Source: Massilia niastensis DSM 21313 | GTDB taxonomy: Bacteria; Pseudomonadota; Gammaproteobacteria; Burkholderiales; Burkholderiaceae_D | Direction: 5' to 3' | DNA length: 64,000 bases | Assembly: GCF_000382345.1 (NCBI RefSeq) | Contig: NZ_KB908084.1 | Location: forward strand, 1 to 64,000 | Shown here: positions 42,727 through 51,080 of the stretch, piece by piece | How the letters are laid out: each line of letters opens with the position of its first letter | Numbering within the stretch: position 1 is the first letter of the stretch | Position numbers and translations under genes: made by a program | Notes under the pieces: model-generated | Database searches by the model: none | Told to the model about the DNA's origin: nothing | What the model saw: the letters and a program-made list of their open reading frames with translations, nothing else

Positions 42727-43961
42727 TCCCGATTAAAGTCGCCGGCCCCGCGCCCAGCGAGCCGCGTTCGCCCGCCAGCGCCGCGCTGCAATACCTGCAG
42801 CCGGGCGCCCTGAACCTGGCCGCGCTGCCGCCGCTGTCGCTCTACATCCACTGGCCGTGGTGCGTGCGCAAGTGCCCGTATTGCGACTTCAATTCGCACG
42901 AAGCGAAGGGCGAGGCGCCCGAGCAGGAATACCTGGACGCGGTGCGCCTCGACCTGGAACAGTCGCTGCCGCTGATCTGGGGCCGCAAGATCCACACCGT
43001 CTTCATCGGCGGCGGCACTCCCAGCCTGATGTCGGCCGCGGGACTGGACCGCCTGCTGTCGGACGTGCGCACCCTGCTGCCGCTCGACCTCGACGCCGAG
43101 ATCACGATGGAAGCCAACCCCGGCACCTTCGAGGCCGAACGCTTCAAGTCCTACCGCGACAGCGGCGTGAACCGCCTGTCGATCGGCATCCAGAGCTTCA
43201 ACCCGGCCCACCTGGAGGCGCTCGGCCGCATCCATGACGGCGACGAGGCACGGCGCGCGGTCGAGATCGCGCAGTCCACCTTCGACAACTTCAACCTCGA
43301 CCTGATGTACGCGCTGCCGGGGCAGACCCTGGAACAGGCGCGGCTCGACCTCGAGACCGCGCTGTCGTTCGCGCCGCCGCACCTGTCGCTGTACCACCTG
43401 ACGATGGAACCGAACACGGTGTTCGCCAAGTACCCGCCCGCGCAGCTGCCGGACGACGACCTGAGCGCCGACATGCAGGACATGATCGCGCAGGCCACCG
43501 CCGCCGCCGGCTACGGGCACTACGAAGTGTCGGCCTACGCCAGGGCGGGCCACCGCGCGCGCCATAACCTGAATTACTGGCAGTTCGGCGACTACCTCGG
43601 CATCGGCGCGGGCGCGCATTCGAAGATCTCGTTCCCGCACCGGATCCTGCGCCAGGCGCGCTACAAGCAGCCGGGCTCCTTCATCGAGGCCGCGCGGCGC
43701 GGCAACGCGGTGCAGGAAGAGCACGAGATCGGCCGCGCCGACATGGGTTTCGAGTTCATGCTCAATGCGCTGCGCCTGACCGGCGGCTTCGACCCGAACC
43801 TGTTCGGCGAGCGCACCGGCATGAGCATCAGCACCATCACCAGGGCGCTGAACGAAGCCGAAGCCAGGGGCCTGCTGGTCCGGGATCACAAGCTGATCCG
43901 CCCGACCGAGATGGGGCAGCGTTTCCTGAACGATTTGCAGGAGATGTTCCTGGCCGAGTGA
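42723..43961 (+). CDS. hemW: radical SAM heme chaperone HemW
   Basis: A 412-residue protein. The radical SAM cluster cysteines are in CVRKCPYCDFNSH (CxxxCxxC). IGGGTPSLM, TMEANPGTFE and FNLDLMYALPGQT are HemW motifs. HemW binds heme and delivers it to apoproteins; older annotation calls it oxygen-independent coproporphyrinogen oxidase. The CNxC-like cysteine of true HemN is missing, which supports HemW. It overlaps rdgB by four bases. Confidence 0.92.
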   Translation: MIPIKVAGPAPSEPRSPASAALQYLQPGALNLAALPPLSLYIHWPWCVRKCPYCDFNSHEAKGEAPEQEYLDAVRLDLEQSLPLIWGRKIHTVFIGGGTPSLMSAAGLDRLLSDVRTLLPLDLDAEITMEANPGTFEAERFKSYRDSGVNRLSIGIQSFNPAHLEALGRIHDGDEARRAVEIAQSTFDNFNLDLMYALPGQTLEQARLDLETALSFAPPHLSLYHLTMEPNTVFAKYPPAQLPDDDLSADMQDMIAQATAAAGYGHYEVSAYARAGHRARHNLNYWQFGDYLGIGAGAHSKISFPHRILRQARYKQPGSFIEAARRGNAVQEEHEIGRADMGFEFMLNALRLTGGFDPNLFGERTGMSISTITRALNEAEARGLLVRDHKLIRPTEMGQRFLNDLQEMFLAE

Positions 43962-43977
43962 GGCCGGCGGGTGGAAC

Positions 43978-44010
43978 CGTGGGCGGGCGGGTTCCCGCCC
44001 ACGCGTTCAA
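43978..44010. repeat. REP palindrome
   Basis: CGTGGGCGGGCGGGTTCCCG followed by CCCACGCGTTCAA. It lies in the 45-bp gap between the convergent hemW and marR genes, and TCA at 44007-44009 is the TGA stop of the minus-strand marR gene. Confidence 0.7.
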
Positions 44011-44537
44011 GACAGCCCTTGAGGTTTCGCCTCGGACGCCCCCGGCAATGCCAGCGGCGCCCGGCTCTGCTCGTTGTTCTCCTGCACCAGCCTGGACAGC
44101 AAGCCCATGAACAGCGCCTGTTCCTCCTCGCTCAGCGGCGCCAGCAGCCGCTGGCGTATCCGCTGCGCCCCCGGCTCCATGTCACGCAGCAGCCGTTCCC
44201 CCTCGGCCGTGATGCTCAGCGCGCGCTGGCGCCGGTTGTGCGGAATCACCTTGCGCTCCAATAAACCCTTTTCCTCCAGCCGGACGCACACCGTCGCCCC
44301 GGTCGAGGTATCGATCGCCGCCAGCCCGGCCAGCGACACCTGGTCGATGCCCGGATGCCCGGCCAGCTGGCTCAGCATCGCGTACTGCACCGGCGTCAGC
44401 TCGTTCCCCATTTCATCGTAGAACATCGAGACCGAGATCTGCTGGGCGCGCCGCAGCAGGTGGCCCGGGTGCTGGACCAGGTCGAGCATCGCGCCCTGGC
44501 TCTCGTGTGCGCGCATTTCTAAGGTTCTTGTCGGCAT
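44007..44537 (-). CDS. MarR-family regulator of the van locus
   Basis: A 176-residue winged-helix regulator: LTPVQYAMLSQLAGHPGIDQVSLAGLAAIDTSTGATVCVRLEEKGLLER and NRRQRALSITAEGERLL. MarR regulators next to aromatic catabolic genes usually repress them until a phenolic ligand binds. It diverges from vanAB across 131 bp that contain two palindromes, so it probably controls both directions. The stop codon lies within a REP repeat. Confidence 0.85.
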   Translation of the reverse strand: MPTRTLEMRAHESQGAMLDLVQHPGHLLRRAQQISVSMFYDEMGNELTPVQYAMLSQLAGHPGIDQVSLAGLAAIDTSTGATVCVRLEEKGLLERKVIPHNRRQRALSITAEGERLLRDMEPGAQRIRQRLLAPLSEEEQALFMGLLSRLVQENNEQSRAPLALPGASEAKPQGLS

Positions 44538-44586
44538 CTTTCCTGTCGCTTTTGGTGCGGCGCACCAACAATAATCGTGGCTCGTA

Positions 44587-44641
44587 GTTTACTTCGTCCG
44601 GTAAACGCGTGATACTTTTCCACACATTCAGTGTACTGAAT
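44587..44641. promoter_or_regulatory. candidate MarR operators in the marR-vanA divergent region
   Basis: ATTCAGTGTACTGAAT at 44626-44641 is a palindrome with 7-base arms around a two-base centre, 27 bases before the vanA ATG. A second repeat, GTTTAC...GTAAAC at 44587-44606, has an eight-base spacer. Either or both could be the MarR site; the first is the stronger candidate. Confidence 0.5.
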
Positions 44642-44668
44642 CTTAAAATTATAACCAAGGAGACGTGT

Positions 44669-45712
44669 ATGTTCCCCAAGAATGCCTGGTACGTGGCCTG
44701 CACCCCGGACGAAATCGCGGGCAAGCCGCTGGGCCGCCAGATCTGCGGCGAGAAGATCGTGTTCTACCGCGGCCAGGAGGGCAAGGTCGCGGCGGTCGAG
44801 GATTTCTGTCCGCACCGCGGCGCGCCGCTCTCGCTCGGCTTCGTCCGCGACGGCAAGCTGGTGTGCGGCTATCACGGCCTGGAAATGGGCTGCGAAGGAA
44901 AGACCATCGGCATGCCGGGACAGCGCGTGCGCGGCTTTCCCTGCATCCGCAGCTATCCGGTCGAGGAGCGCTACGGCTTCATCTGGGTCTGGACCGGCGA
45001 CAGGGAACTGGCCGATCCGGCCGCCATCCACCACCTCGAATGGGCCGACAATCCGGAGTGGGCCTATGGCGGCGGCCTGTACCACATCAACTGCGATTAC
45101 CGCCTGATGGTCGACAACCTGATGGACCTGACCCACGAGACCTATGTGCATGCGTCGAGCATCGGCCAGAAGGAGATCGACGAGGCGCCGGTCACGACCA
45201 GGGTGGAGGGCGAGCAGGTGGTGACCAGCCGCTTCATGGAAAACATCGGCGCGCCGCCGTTCTGGCGCGCCGCCCTGCGCGGCAACGACCTGGCCGACGA
45301 CGTCCCGGTCGACCGCTGGCAGATCTGCCGTTTCAACGCGCCCAGCCACGTGATGATCGAGGTCGGCGTCGCGCACGCCGGCAAGGGCGGCTACCATGCC
45401 GATCCGAAGGTCAAGGTGTCGAGCATCGTGGTCGACTTCATCACCCCGGAGACCGAGACCTCGCACTGGTATTTCTGGGGCATGGCGCGCAACTTCAAGC
45501 CGCAGGACCAGGAACTCACGCGCGCGATCCGCGAAGGCCAGGGCCGCATCTTCAGCGAAGACCGCGAGATGCTCGAACTGCAGCAGCAGAACATCCTGCG
45601 CCACCCCGAACGCAAGCTCCTGATGCTCAACATCGATGCCGGCGGCGTGCAGTCGCGGCGCATCATCGACGGGTGGCTGGCGCGCGAGCAGGCCGGCGAG
45701 GTGGCGGCATGA
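44669..45712 (+). CDS. vanA: vanillate O-demethylase oxygenase subunit
   Basis: A 347-residue Rieske oxygenase component. The [2Fe-2S] ligands are CPHRGAPLS and CGYHGLEM, and the mononuclear iron ligands follow in NLMDLTHETYVH, with a later Asp. The start MFPKNAWYVACTPDEI and the overall length match VanA, which demethylates vanillate to protocatechuate and formaldehyde; other methoxybenzoates are possible substrates. AAGGAG lies before the ATG. It overlaps vanB by four bases (ATGA). Confidence 0.88.
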   Translation: MFPKNAWYVACTPDEIAGKPLGRQICGEKIVFYRGQEGKVAAVEDFCPHRGAPLSLGFVRDGKLVCGYHGLEMGCEGKTIGMPGQRVRGFPCIRSYPVEERYGFIWVWTGDRELADPAAIHHLEWADNPEWAYGGGLYHINCDYRLMVDNLMDLTHETYVHASSIGQKEIDEAPVTTRVEGEQVVTSRFMENIGAPPFWRAALRGNDLADDVPVDRWQICRFNAPSHVMIEVGVAHAGKGGYHADPKVKVSSIVVDFITPETETSHWYFWGMARNFKPQDQELTRAIREGQGRIFSEDREMLELQQQNILRHPERKLLMLNIDAGGVQSRRIIDGWLAREQAGEVAA

Positions 45713-46665
45713 ACGGCATCGACGTCCGCGTGGCGAGCAAGACCTGCGAGGCCGACGGCATCTGCAGCTACGAACTGGTGCGCCTGGACGGCGCGCCGCT
45801 GCCGCCCTTCGAGGCCGGCGCGCACATCGACGTGCATCTCGGGGGCGAGCTCGTGCGCCAGTATTCGCTCTGCAATGCGCCCGGCGAAACCCACCGTTAC
45901 CAGATCGGCGTGCTGCGCGACCCCGGTTCGCGCGGCGGTTCGCAGGCGATGCACGACCACATCGAGACCGGCTCGTTCCTGCGCATCAGCGCGCCGAAGA
46001 ACCACTTCCCGCTGGTCGAGGCGAAGCGCACGCTGCTGCTGGCCGGCGGCATCGGCGTCACGCCGATCCTGGCGATGGCCGAAGCCCTGGCGGCGAAGGG
46101 CGCGGACTTCGAGATGCACTACAGCGCGCGCGCGCCGGAGCGCGCGGCCTTCAGGGAGCGCATCCGGGCGTCAAGCTTCGCCGGCCAGGTGCGCTTCCAC
46201 TACGACAGCGGCGACGCCGGACAGCAGCTCGACCTGCCGGCGCTGCTCGCCGGCGCCGGCCTCGAGACCCACCTGTATGTCTGCGGTCCGCAGGGCTTCA
46301 TCGGACACGTGCTGGACAGCGCGAAAGCACGAGGATGGCCGGCGGCGCGGCTGCACGTCGAGTATTTCGGCGCCGCGGCGGTGGACACCAGCGGCGACCG
46401 GCCCTTCGACGTCAGGCTGGCCTCGAGCGGCAGGGTGGTGACTGTCCCCGCCGGCAAGACGGTGCTCGGGGTGCTGGCCGAGCAGGGCATCGACATTCCG
46501 TACTCGTGCGAGGAAGGCGTGTGCGGGACCTGCCTGACGCGGGTGCTGGAAGGGACGCCGGATCACCGCGACCTGTACCTGACCGAGGAGGAACAGGCGG
46601 CCAACGACCAGTTCACGCCCTGCTGTTCGAGGTCGAAGACGCCGGTCCTCGTGCTGGACCTGTAG
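45709..46665 (+). CDS. vanB: vanillate O-demethylase reductase subunit
   Basis: A 318-residue IA-type reductase: FMN-binding region (VRQYSLCN, GGSQAMHDHI), NAD-binding region (LLLAGGIGVTPILAMAEAL, YVCGPQGFI), and C-terminal plant-type ferredoxin with CEEGVCGTC and the fourth cysteine near FTPCC. It passes electrons from NADH to VanA. Translation is coupled to vanA. No formaldehyde-oxidation genes adjoin. Confidence 0.9.
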   Translation: MNGIDVRVASKTCEADGICSYELVRLDGAPLPPFEAGAHIDVHLGGELVRQYSLCNAPGETHRYQIGVLRDPGSRGGSQAMHDHIETGSFLRISAPKNHFPLVEAKRTLLLAGGIGVTPILAMAEALAAKGADFEMHYSARAPERAAFRERIRASSFAGQVRFHYDSGDAGQQLDLPALLAGAGLETHLYVCGPQGFIGHVLDSAKARGWPAARLHVEYFGAAAVDTSGDRPFDVRLASSGRVVTVPAGKTVLGVLAEQGIDIPYSCEEGVCGTCLTRVLEGTPDHRDLYLTEEEQAANDQFTPCCSRSKTPVLVLDL

Positions 46666-46673
46666 GAGGGGCC

Positions 46674-47570
46674 CTAGCTGCGCACCGGGCTCGCGAGCGC
46701 CGCGATGGTGCGCGCCAGGCCCCGGACCACGCGCGACATGCCGTCGAAGTCGGGCTTTTCCGGCGCGCCGCCGGCCGTGTGGTGGTAGGGGTAGCGCAGG
46801 AAGGCCGTGTCCGTGATCATCAGGGCAGGGTAGCCCTGGCGCTCGTCGGGGCCATGGCCGGACAGGGTCACGCCCATCACATGGGCCTGGGCCGCCAGTC
46901 CCTGCGCCGGGAAGTCCGCGCCGGCCTTGAAGGCGGCCAGGGCCTGGCGCACCAGGGCGGACGATTCCAGCGTGCCCACGAAGGCGATGAAGTCGCCGGC
47001 GTCCGGATACCGCGCTTCCAGCTCCGGCGGCGGCTGCCCCGTGCGCCCGGGCAGCAGGCCGCCCATGTCCTCGCCCAGGAACCAGGGCGCTTCCTCGTTG
47101 ACGAAGAAGACGAACTTGACCTCGGTGCCCTGGCCCGGCCGCATGTCCCTGAGCAGGCGCGCCAGTTCGAGCACGGCCGCGGCGCCGCTGCCGTTCTCGC
47201 CCGCGCCCGGCGTGGCATCGAAGTGGGCACCGATGATGAAGATGCGCTCGGGGCGCGCGCCCGGCGCCAGGTTGGCGAGCGAGGCCTCGACGTTGCGCAC
47301 CCTGCGGCCGCCGGCCTCGTATTCCTGGCGCCGCACCGTGTAGCCGAATCCGTCGAGTGCGCCCTCGATATGGCGCGCAGCCTGCTCCGGCTCGCGCGGC
47401 ATGGCCGTGTCGTGCCGCTCGGCGGCGATCGCCGCGACATGGGCGTGCAGGCGCGCCGTCAGCGGCGGGGCCGCACGGGCGGAATCGGTCTCCACGGTCG
47501 TCAGTGCCAGCACGATCGCCAGGATGATCGCGACAATGACTTTCCAGTGTGATTGAAAGAAGTTGCGCAT
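46674..47570 (-). CDS. membrane-anchored M28-family aminopeptidase
   Basis: A 298-residue protein with an N-terminal membrane anchor or signal (about 8-27, WKVIVAIILAIVLALTT). Zinc-peptidase motifs are IIGAHFDATPGAGENGSGA (His and bridging Asp), VNEEAPW (catalytic Glu pair), LMITDTAFLRYPYHHTAGG (Asp and last His). Its active site faces the periplasm or the exterior. It ends eight bases past the convergent vanB gene and has no obvious link with it. Confidence 0.87.
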   Translation of the reverse strand: MRNFFQSHWKVIVAIILAIVLALTTVETDSARAAPPLTARLHAHVAAIAAERHDTAMPREPEQAARHIEGALDGFGYTVRRQEYEAGGRRVRNVEASLANLAPGARPERIFIIGAHFDATPGAGENGSGAAAVLELARLLRDMRPGQGTEVKFVFFVNEEAPWFLGEDMGGLLPGRTGQPPPELEARYPDAGDFIAFVGTLESSALVRQALAAFKAGADFPAQGLAAQAHVMGVTLSGHGPDERQGYPALMITDTAFLRYPYHHTAGGAPEKPDFDGMSRVVRGLARTIAALASPVRS

Positions 47571-47739
47571 GGCAGTCGGCGACGCCGGCGCTGGGTCGGC
47601 AAGCTGTCGATGCACCCAGTGTAGCAAGCCGGGAACAGACCGCGTTCGGAAGGCAAGCAATTCCGCGCGCCAACACCGACCTTGCCCCTGCAAGGCACAA
47701 AGGACCCGGAGGTCCTTTGCACGGGGTATGCCGCCGAGC

Positions 47740-48282
47740 TCAGAAACCGATGCGCACGCCCGCGCTCCAGGCGTCGGCCTTGGCGCCGCTCGGCTTGTCG
47801 CGGCCATAACGCTCGTACTCGGCGTTCAGCGCCAGGTTCTGCGTCAGCCTGTACTGCACGCCCACGGAAGCGTAGGCCCCGGTGTCGGTATCGTTGTGGT
47901 AGGCGCCGGTGTCGTTGTCGTACTGGCGCCCGCTGTGGGACAGGCCCAGCTTGCCATAGGCCGAGAAGCGCTCGGTCAGCGGCACGTTGTACCTGGCGGC
48001 CACGTAGCTGTCATGGCCCTTGGTGGAGCCGCGGATGCTGCGGGTCGCGTCCGAACGCTGCCAGGTGCGGCGGTCCAGGTAGGTGTAGCCGGCTTCGACG
48101 CCCCAGTTCCGGTCGAACTCGTAGCCGGCGAACAGCCTGGGGTTGGTCCTGGAGCCTTCGGCCAGGTAATCGACCTGCGAGGCGCCGATCCCGATATAGG
48201 CCTGCGGGGCGGCGCCGCCTTGGGCCTGGGCCGCGCCTGCAGCGGCAAGTCCGGCGATCAGTGCAAACATCGTCTTGTTCAT
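47740..48282 (-). CDS. small outer membrane beta-barrel protein
   Basis: A 180-residue protein with a signal peptide (MNKTMFALIAGLAAAGAAQAQ). The mature part is an eight-stranded OmpA-like barrel: YIGIGASQVDY, PRLFAGYEFDRNWGVEAGYTYL, SAYGKLGLSHSG, AYASVGVQYRLTQNLALNAEYERYG, and the closing WSAGVRIGF with terminal Phe. There is no C-terminal peptidoglycan-binding domain. Function unknown. Confidence 0.82.
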   Translation of the reverse strand: MNKTMFALIAGLAAAGAAQAQGGAAPQAYIGIGASQVDYLAEGSRTNPRLFAGYEFDRNWGVEAGYTYLDRRTWQRSDATRSIRGSTKGHDSYVAARYNVPLTERFSAYGKLGLSHSGRQYDNDTGAYHNDTDTGAYASVGVQYRLTQNLALNAEYERYGRDKPSGAKADAWSAGVRIGF

Positions 48283-48552
48283 GCGTCTCTTCCTTTTTCG
48301 TGTTTTGACTGTATCGCGGCTCATCAGTGAGTCGCGATGGAGCGGAAGATAGCATTGGCAACCCTGCCAACAATGCGCATTTGGTAAGTAACTGTAACGA
48401 ATTGCATGCATATTCGTCGAAAAATTGGCATATGCACGCGCTGAATTGCCGCGCGATGAAGCCCGATTCACCGAGCTAACACGACATGATGCGAAGGCGA
48501 TCATGTGTCATCCGGCCGCAGGAGGGACCGGATGCCGGCCCCGGCGCGCCGC

Positions 48553-49182
48553 TCAGGCCAGTGCGTCGGACGCCACGACATGCACGCCCGGCCGCGCCTG
48601 GATCGCGGCCTCGAGCAGCGCCTGGGCGATCCGGGGCGCCGGATTGATGCGCCAGCGCCGCGGCAGGACCGGCCCGAGCACCCGCAGCGCCAGCACCATG
48701 GCCTGCTCGCCGGGACGCGATTCCTGGCGCTGCCCGCCGATGAAGCCCGGCCGCACATGGGTGAGCGAGGCGAAGCCGACCGCGGCCAGGTCCCGTTCCA
48801 GTTCGCCCTTCACGCGGTTGTAGAAGATGCGCGACGCCGGGTCGGCGCCGATGGCGGAATTCAGTACGAAGGCCGGCGTGCCGTGGCGCCTGGCCAGTTG
48901 CGCCGCCGCCAGCGGATAGTCGTGGTCGACGCGCCTGAACGCTTCCTGCGAGCCTGCCGCCTTGATGGTGGTGCCGAGCGTGCAGATCGTCGCGTCGGCC
49001 TGCCACCAGGGCGCATCCTGGGGAAGCCTGTCGAAGTCCACCTGCGGCGCCTGCAGTTTCGGATGGGTCGCCAAAGGCCGGCGCGCCGGCGCCGCCACGT
49101 GCCCGACGCGGCCGTCGGCCAGGGCCAGCCGCAGGAGATGACTGCCCACCAGTCCGGTCGCACCCACGATCAGCAGTTTCAT
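48553..49182 (-). CDS. NAD(P)-binding Rossmann protein, HTATIP2-like
   Basis: A 209-residue atypical SDR. MKLLIVGATGLVGSHLLRLAL is the dinucleotide loop, then DATICTLGTTIKAAGSQEAFRRVDHDYPLAAAQLARRHG, and SRIFYNRVKGELERDL contains a YxxxK pair. It resembles oxidoreductases of the HTATIP2/TIP30 group. The substrate is unknown. It reads away from the mobile element copy at 49329. Confidence 0.83.
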   Translation of the reverse strand: MKLLIVGATGLVGSHLLRLALADGRVGHVAAPARRPLATHPKLQAPQVDFDRLPQDAPWWQADATICTLGTTIKAAGSQEAFRRVDHDYPLAAAQLARRHGTPAFVLNSAIGADPASRIFYNRVKGELERDLAAVGFASLTHVRPGFIGGQRQESRPGEQAMVLALRVLGPVLPRRWRINPAPRIAQALLEAAIQARPGVHVVASDALA

Positions 49183-49328
49183 GTCGCCTCCCTGTTTTCC
49201 GCTTGCCAGCGCATCACCGCCAGAACAGCATGATCACACAGGCCGCCATCGCCCACCACACGCCTGTCCGCATCGCCCACCTCGGCGCGCCAGGCAAGGA
49301 TGGAAGCGCCGGCAGCAAAGAAATGCGG

Positions 49329-49559
49329 CATTCAGGGTCAGGTCTGTCATTCGGACATGGACGCGCAACCCTTGCGAAATCTCACAACGGTTTTAAGTAT
49401 GCCGCGACTTTTTTCCTCGTTCCGACATGGTCCGTGATGCGCGGGTTTCGGTAACCAATGCGAGCCGAGCATTGACGAGTTCGGGATAAACAAACCAGCA
49501 TTTCGAGATAGAGCAAAGGTGCTCGATCGGTGTCCGAATGACAGACCTGACCCTGAATG
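49329..49559 (-). mobile_element. MITE-like element, copy 2
   Basis: 231 bp with perfect 29-base terminal inverted repeats (left end CATTCAGGGTCAGGTCTGTC, right end ACAGACCTGACCCTGAATG). It is the reverse complement of the 5085-5313 copy, with no indels and about 25 substitutions over the 213 bases I compared. No target-site duplication is evident in the flanks (GCGG / CGCT). It lies in the 445-bp gap between the NAD(P)-binding gene and the efflux operon; the rest of that gap holds only the terminator at 49583. Confidence 0.75.
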
Positions 49560-49582
49560 CGCTCATCCGTGCAGAACCAACA

Positions 49583-49610
49583 AAAGCCGGGCTGCGAACA
49601 GCCCGGCTTT
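49583..49610 (-). terminator. rho-independent terminator of the efflux operon
   Basis: AAAGCCGGGCTG (49583-49594) and CAGCCCGGCTTT (49599-49610) form a perfect 12-bp stem with a CGAA loop; on the minus strand TTTTG follows. It lies 19 bp past the outer membrane factor stop. Confidence 0.85.
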
Positions 49611-49628
49611 GCTGGCGGGGGAGGGCGG

Positions 49629-51080
49629 TCAGCGCGCCGCGACGGGCGGCGTCGGCTCGGTCCAGCCGCCGCCCAGCACCCGGTACAGGGTGACCTGGTT
49701 CTGCAGGCGCAGCAGGTTGGCCTGGACGGCGGCCTGCTGGGCCTGGAACAGCGAACGCTGGGCGTCGAGCAGGTCTAGGTAGCTGGCCGCGCCGCTGCGG
49801 TAGCGCAGGTCGGACAGGTTGAAGCGGTCGGCTTCGGCTTCCGCCACCGCGCGCTGGGCGCGCAGCTGCTCGCTGAAGGTCGCCTGGCCCGCCAGCGCAT
49901 CCGCCACTTCGCGGAACGCGGTCTGGATCGCGCGCTCGTACTGCGCCACCGAGATGTCGCGCTGCGCCCGGGCGCTGCCCAGGATCGCCGTGTTGCGGCC
50001 ATAGTCGAAGATCGGCAGGATCGCCTGCGGCGCGAAGGTCCAGCCGAAGGAGCCGCTGTCGAACAGGCCGGACAGCTCGGTGCTGGCGCTGCCCGCGCTG
50101 CCGGTCAGCGTGATGCGCGGGAAGAAGTTCGCGCGCGCCGCGCCGATGTTGGCGTTGGCCGCGATCAGCTGCTGCTCGGCCGACCGGATGTCCGGGCGGG
50201 TGGCCAGCAGGTCGGACGGCAGTCCGGCCGGCAGCTCGGGCAGCTCGGTCGTGGCCAGGGTGGCGCCGGGCGCCAGCGTGGCGGGGATCGGCTGGCCGAC
50301 CAGCAGGGTCAGCAGGTTGATGTCCTGCGCGCGCAGGCGCTGCTGCTGGGCGAGCGTGGTGCGCGCGGTTTCCACCAGCGAGACCGACTGCTGCACTTCC
50401 AGGCGCGAGGCCACGCCATTGTCGAAGCGCAGCTTGACCAGCTTGTCCGATTCCTCGCGGGTCTTGAGGGTGTCCTGGGTGATCTTCAGGAGTTCCTCGT
50501 CGGCCAGCAGCTGCAGGTAGGCGTTGGCGACCGAGGCGATCAGGCTGATCTGGGTGGTCTTGCGCGCTTCCTCGGTGGCCAGGTACTGCGCCAGCGCCGC
50601 CTGCGACAGGTTGCGCACGCGGCCGAACAGGTCGAGCTCGAACGCCGACACGGCCAGGCCGGCCTGGTAGACGCTGTTGATCGGCTCGTCCTCGCCGGTG
50701 GTCTGGCGGTTGCCGGTCACGGCCGCCGACACGGTCGGCAGGCGGTCGGCGCGCGCCACGCGGTACTGCGCGCGGGCCTGCTCGATGCTGGCGATGGCGA
50801 TGCGCAGGTCGCGGTTGTTGGCCAGCGACAGCTCGATCAGCTGGCGCAGGCGCGCGTCGGCGAAGAAGCGCTGCCATTCGATATTCGCCGGCGCTTCATT
50901 GGCCGCCGGGGCGCCTGGTGCGCTGGCCGCGCGCGGCAGCTCGGGGAAGCTGCCGGCGACCGGCGCCTGCGGACGCTCGTACTTCGGCGCCAGCGACATG
51001 CAGCCGGCCAGCGCCATCGACAGCGCGAGCGGGGTGGCGATGCGTGTGAGTTGCTTGATCATGTTGTTTGATTCGATCAT
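49629..51080 (-). CDS. outer membrane factor of RND efflux, OprM/NodT type
   Basis: A 483-residue lipoprotein channel. The lipobox is LALSMALAGC with Cys27; trimer-forming repeats follow (WQRFFADARLRQLIELSLANNRDLRIAIASIEQARAQYR and the second-half counterpart DIRSAEQQLIAANANIGAARANFFPRITLTGSAG). The ATG at 51080 overlaps the transporter stop (ATGA) with GAGG upstream; a second ATG six codons later is also possible. Third gene of the operon, completing the tripartite pump. Confidence 0.9.
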   Translation of the reverse strand: MIESNNMIKQLTRIATPLALSMALAGCMSLAPKYERPQAPVAGSFPELPRAASAPGAPAANEAPANIEWQRFFADARLRQLIELSLANNRDLRIAIASIEQARAQYRVARADRLPTVSAAVTGNRQTTGEDEPINSVYQAGLAVSAFELDLFGRVRNLSQAALAQYLATEEARKTTQISLIASVANAYLQLLADEELLKITQDTLKTREESDKLVKLRFDNGVASRLEVQQSVSLVETARTTLAQQQRLRAQDINLLTLLVGQPIPATLAPGATLATTELPELPAGLPSDLLATRPDIRSAEQQLIAANANIGAARANFFPRITLTGSAGSASTELSGLFDSGSFGWTFAPQAILPIFDYGRNTAILGSARAQRDISVAQYERAIQTAFREVADALAGQATFSEQLRAQRAVAEAEADRFNLSDLRYRSGAASYLDLLDAQRSLFQAQQAAVQANLLRLQNQVTLYRVLGGGWTEPTPPVAAR

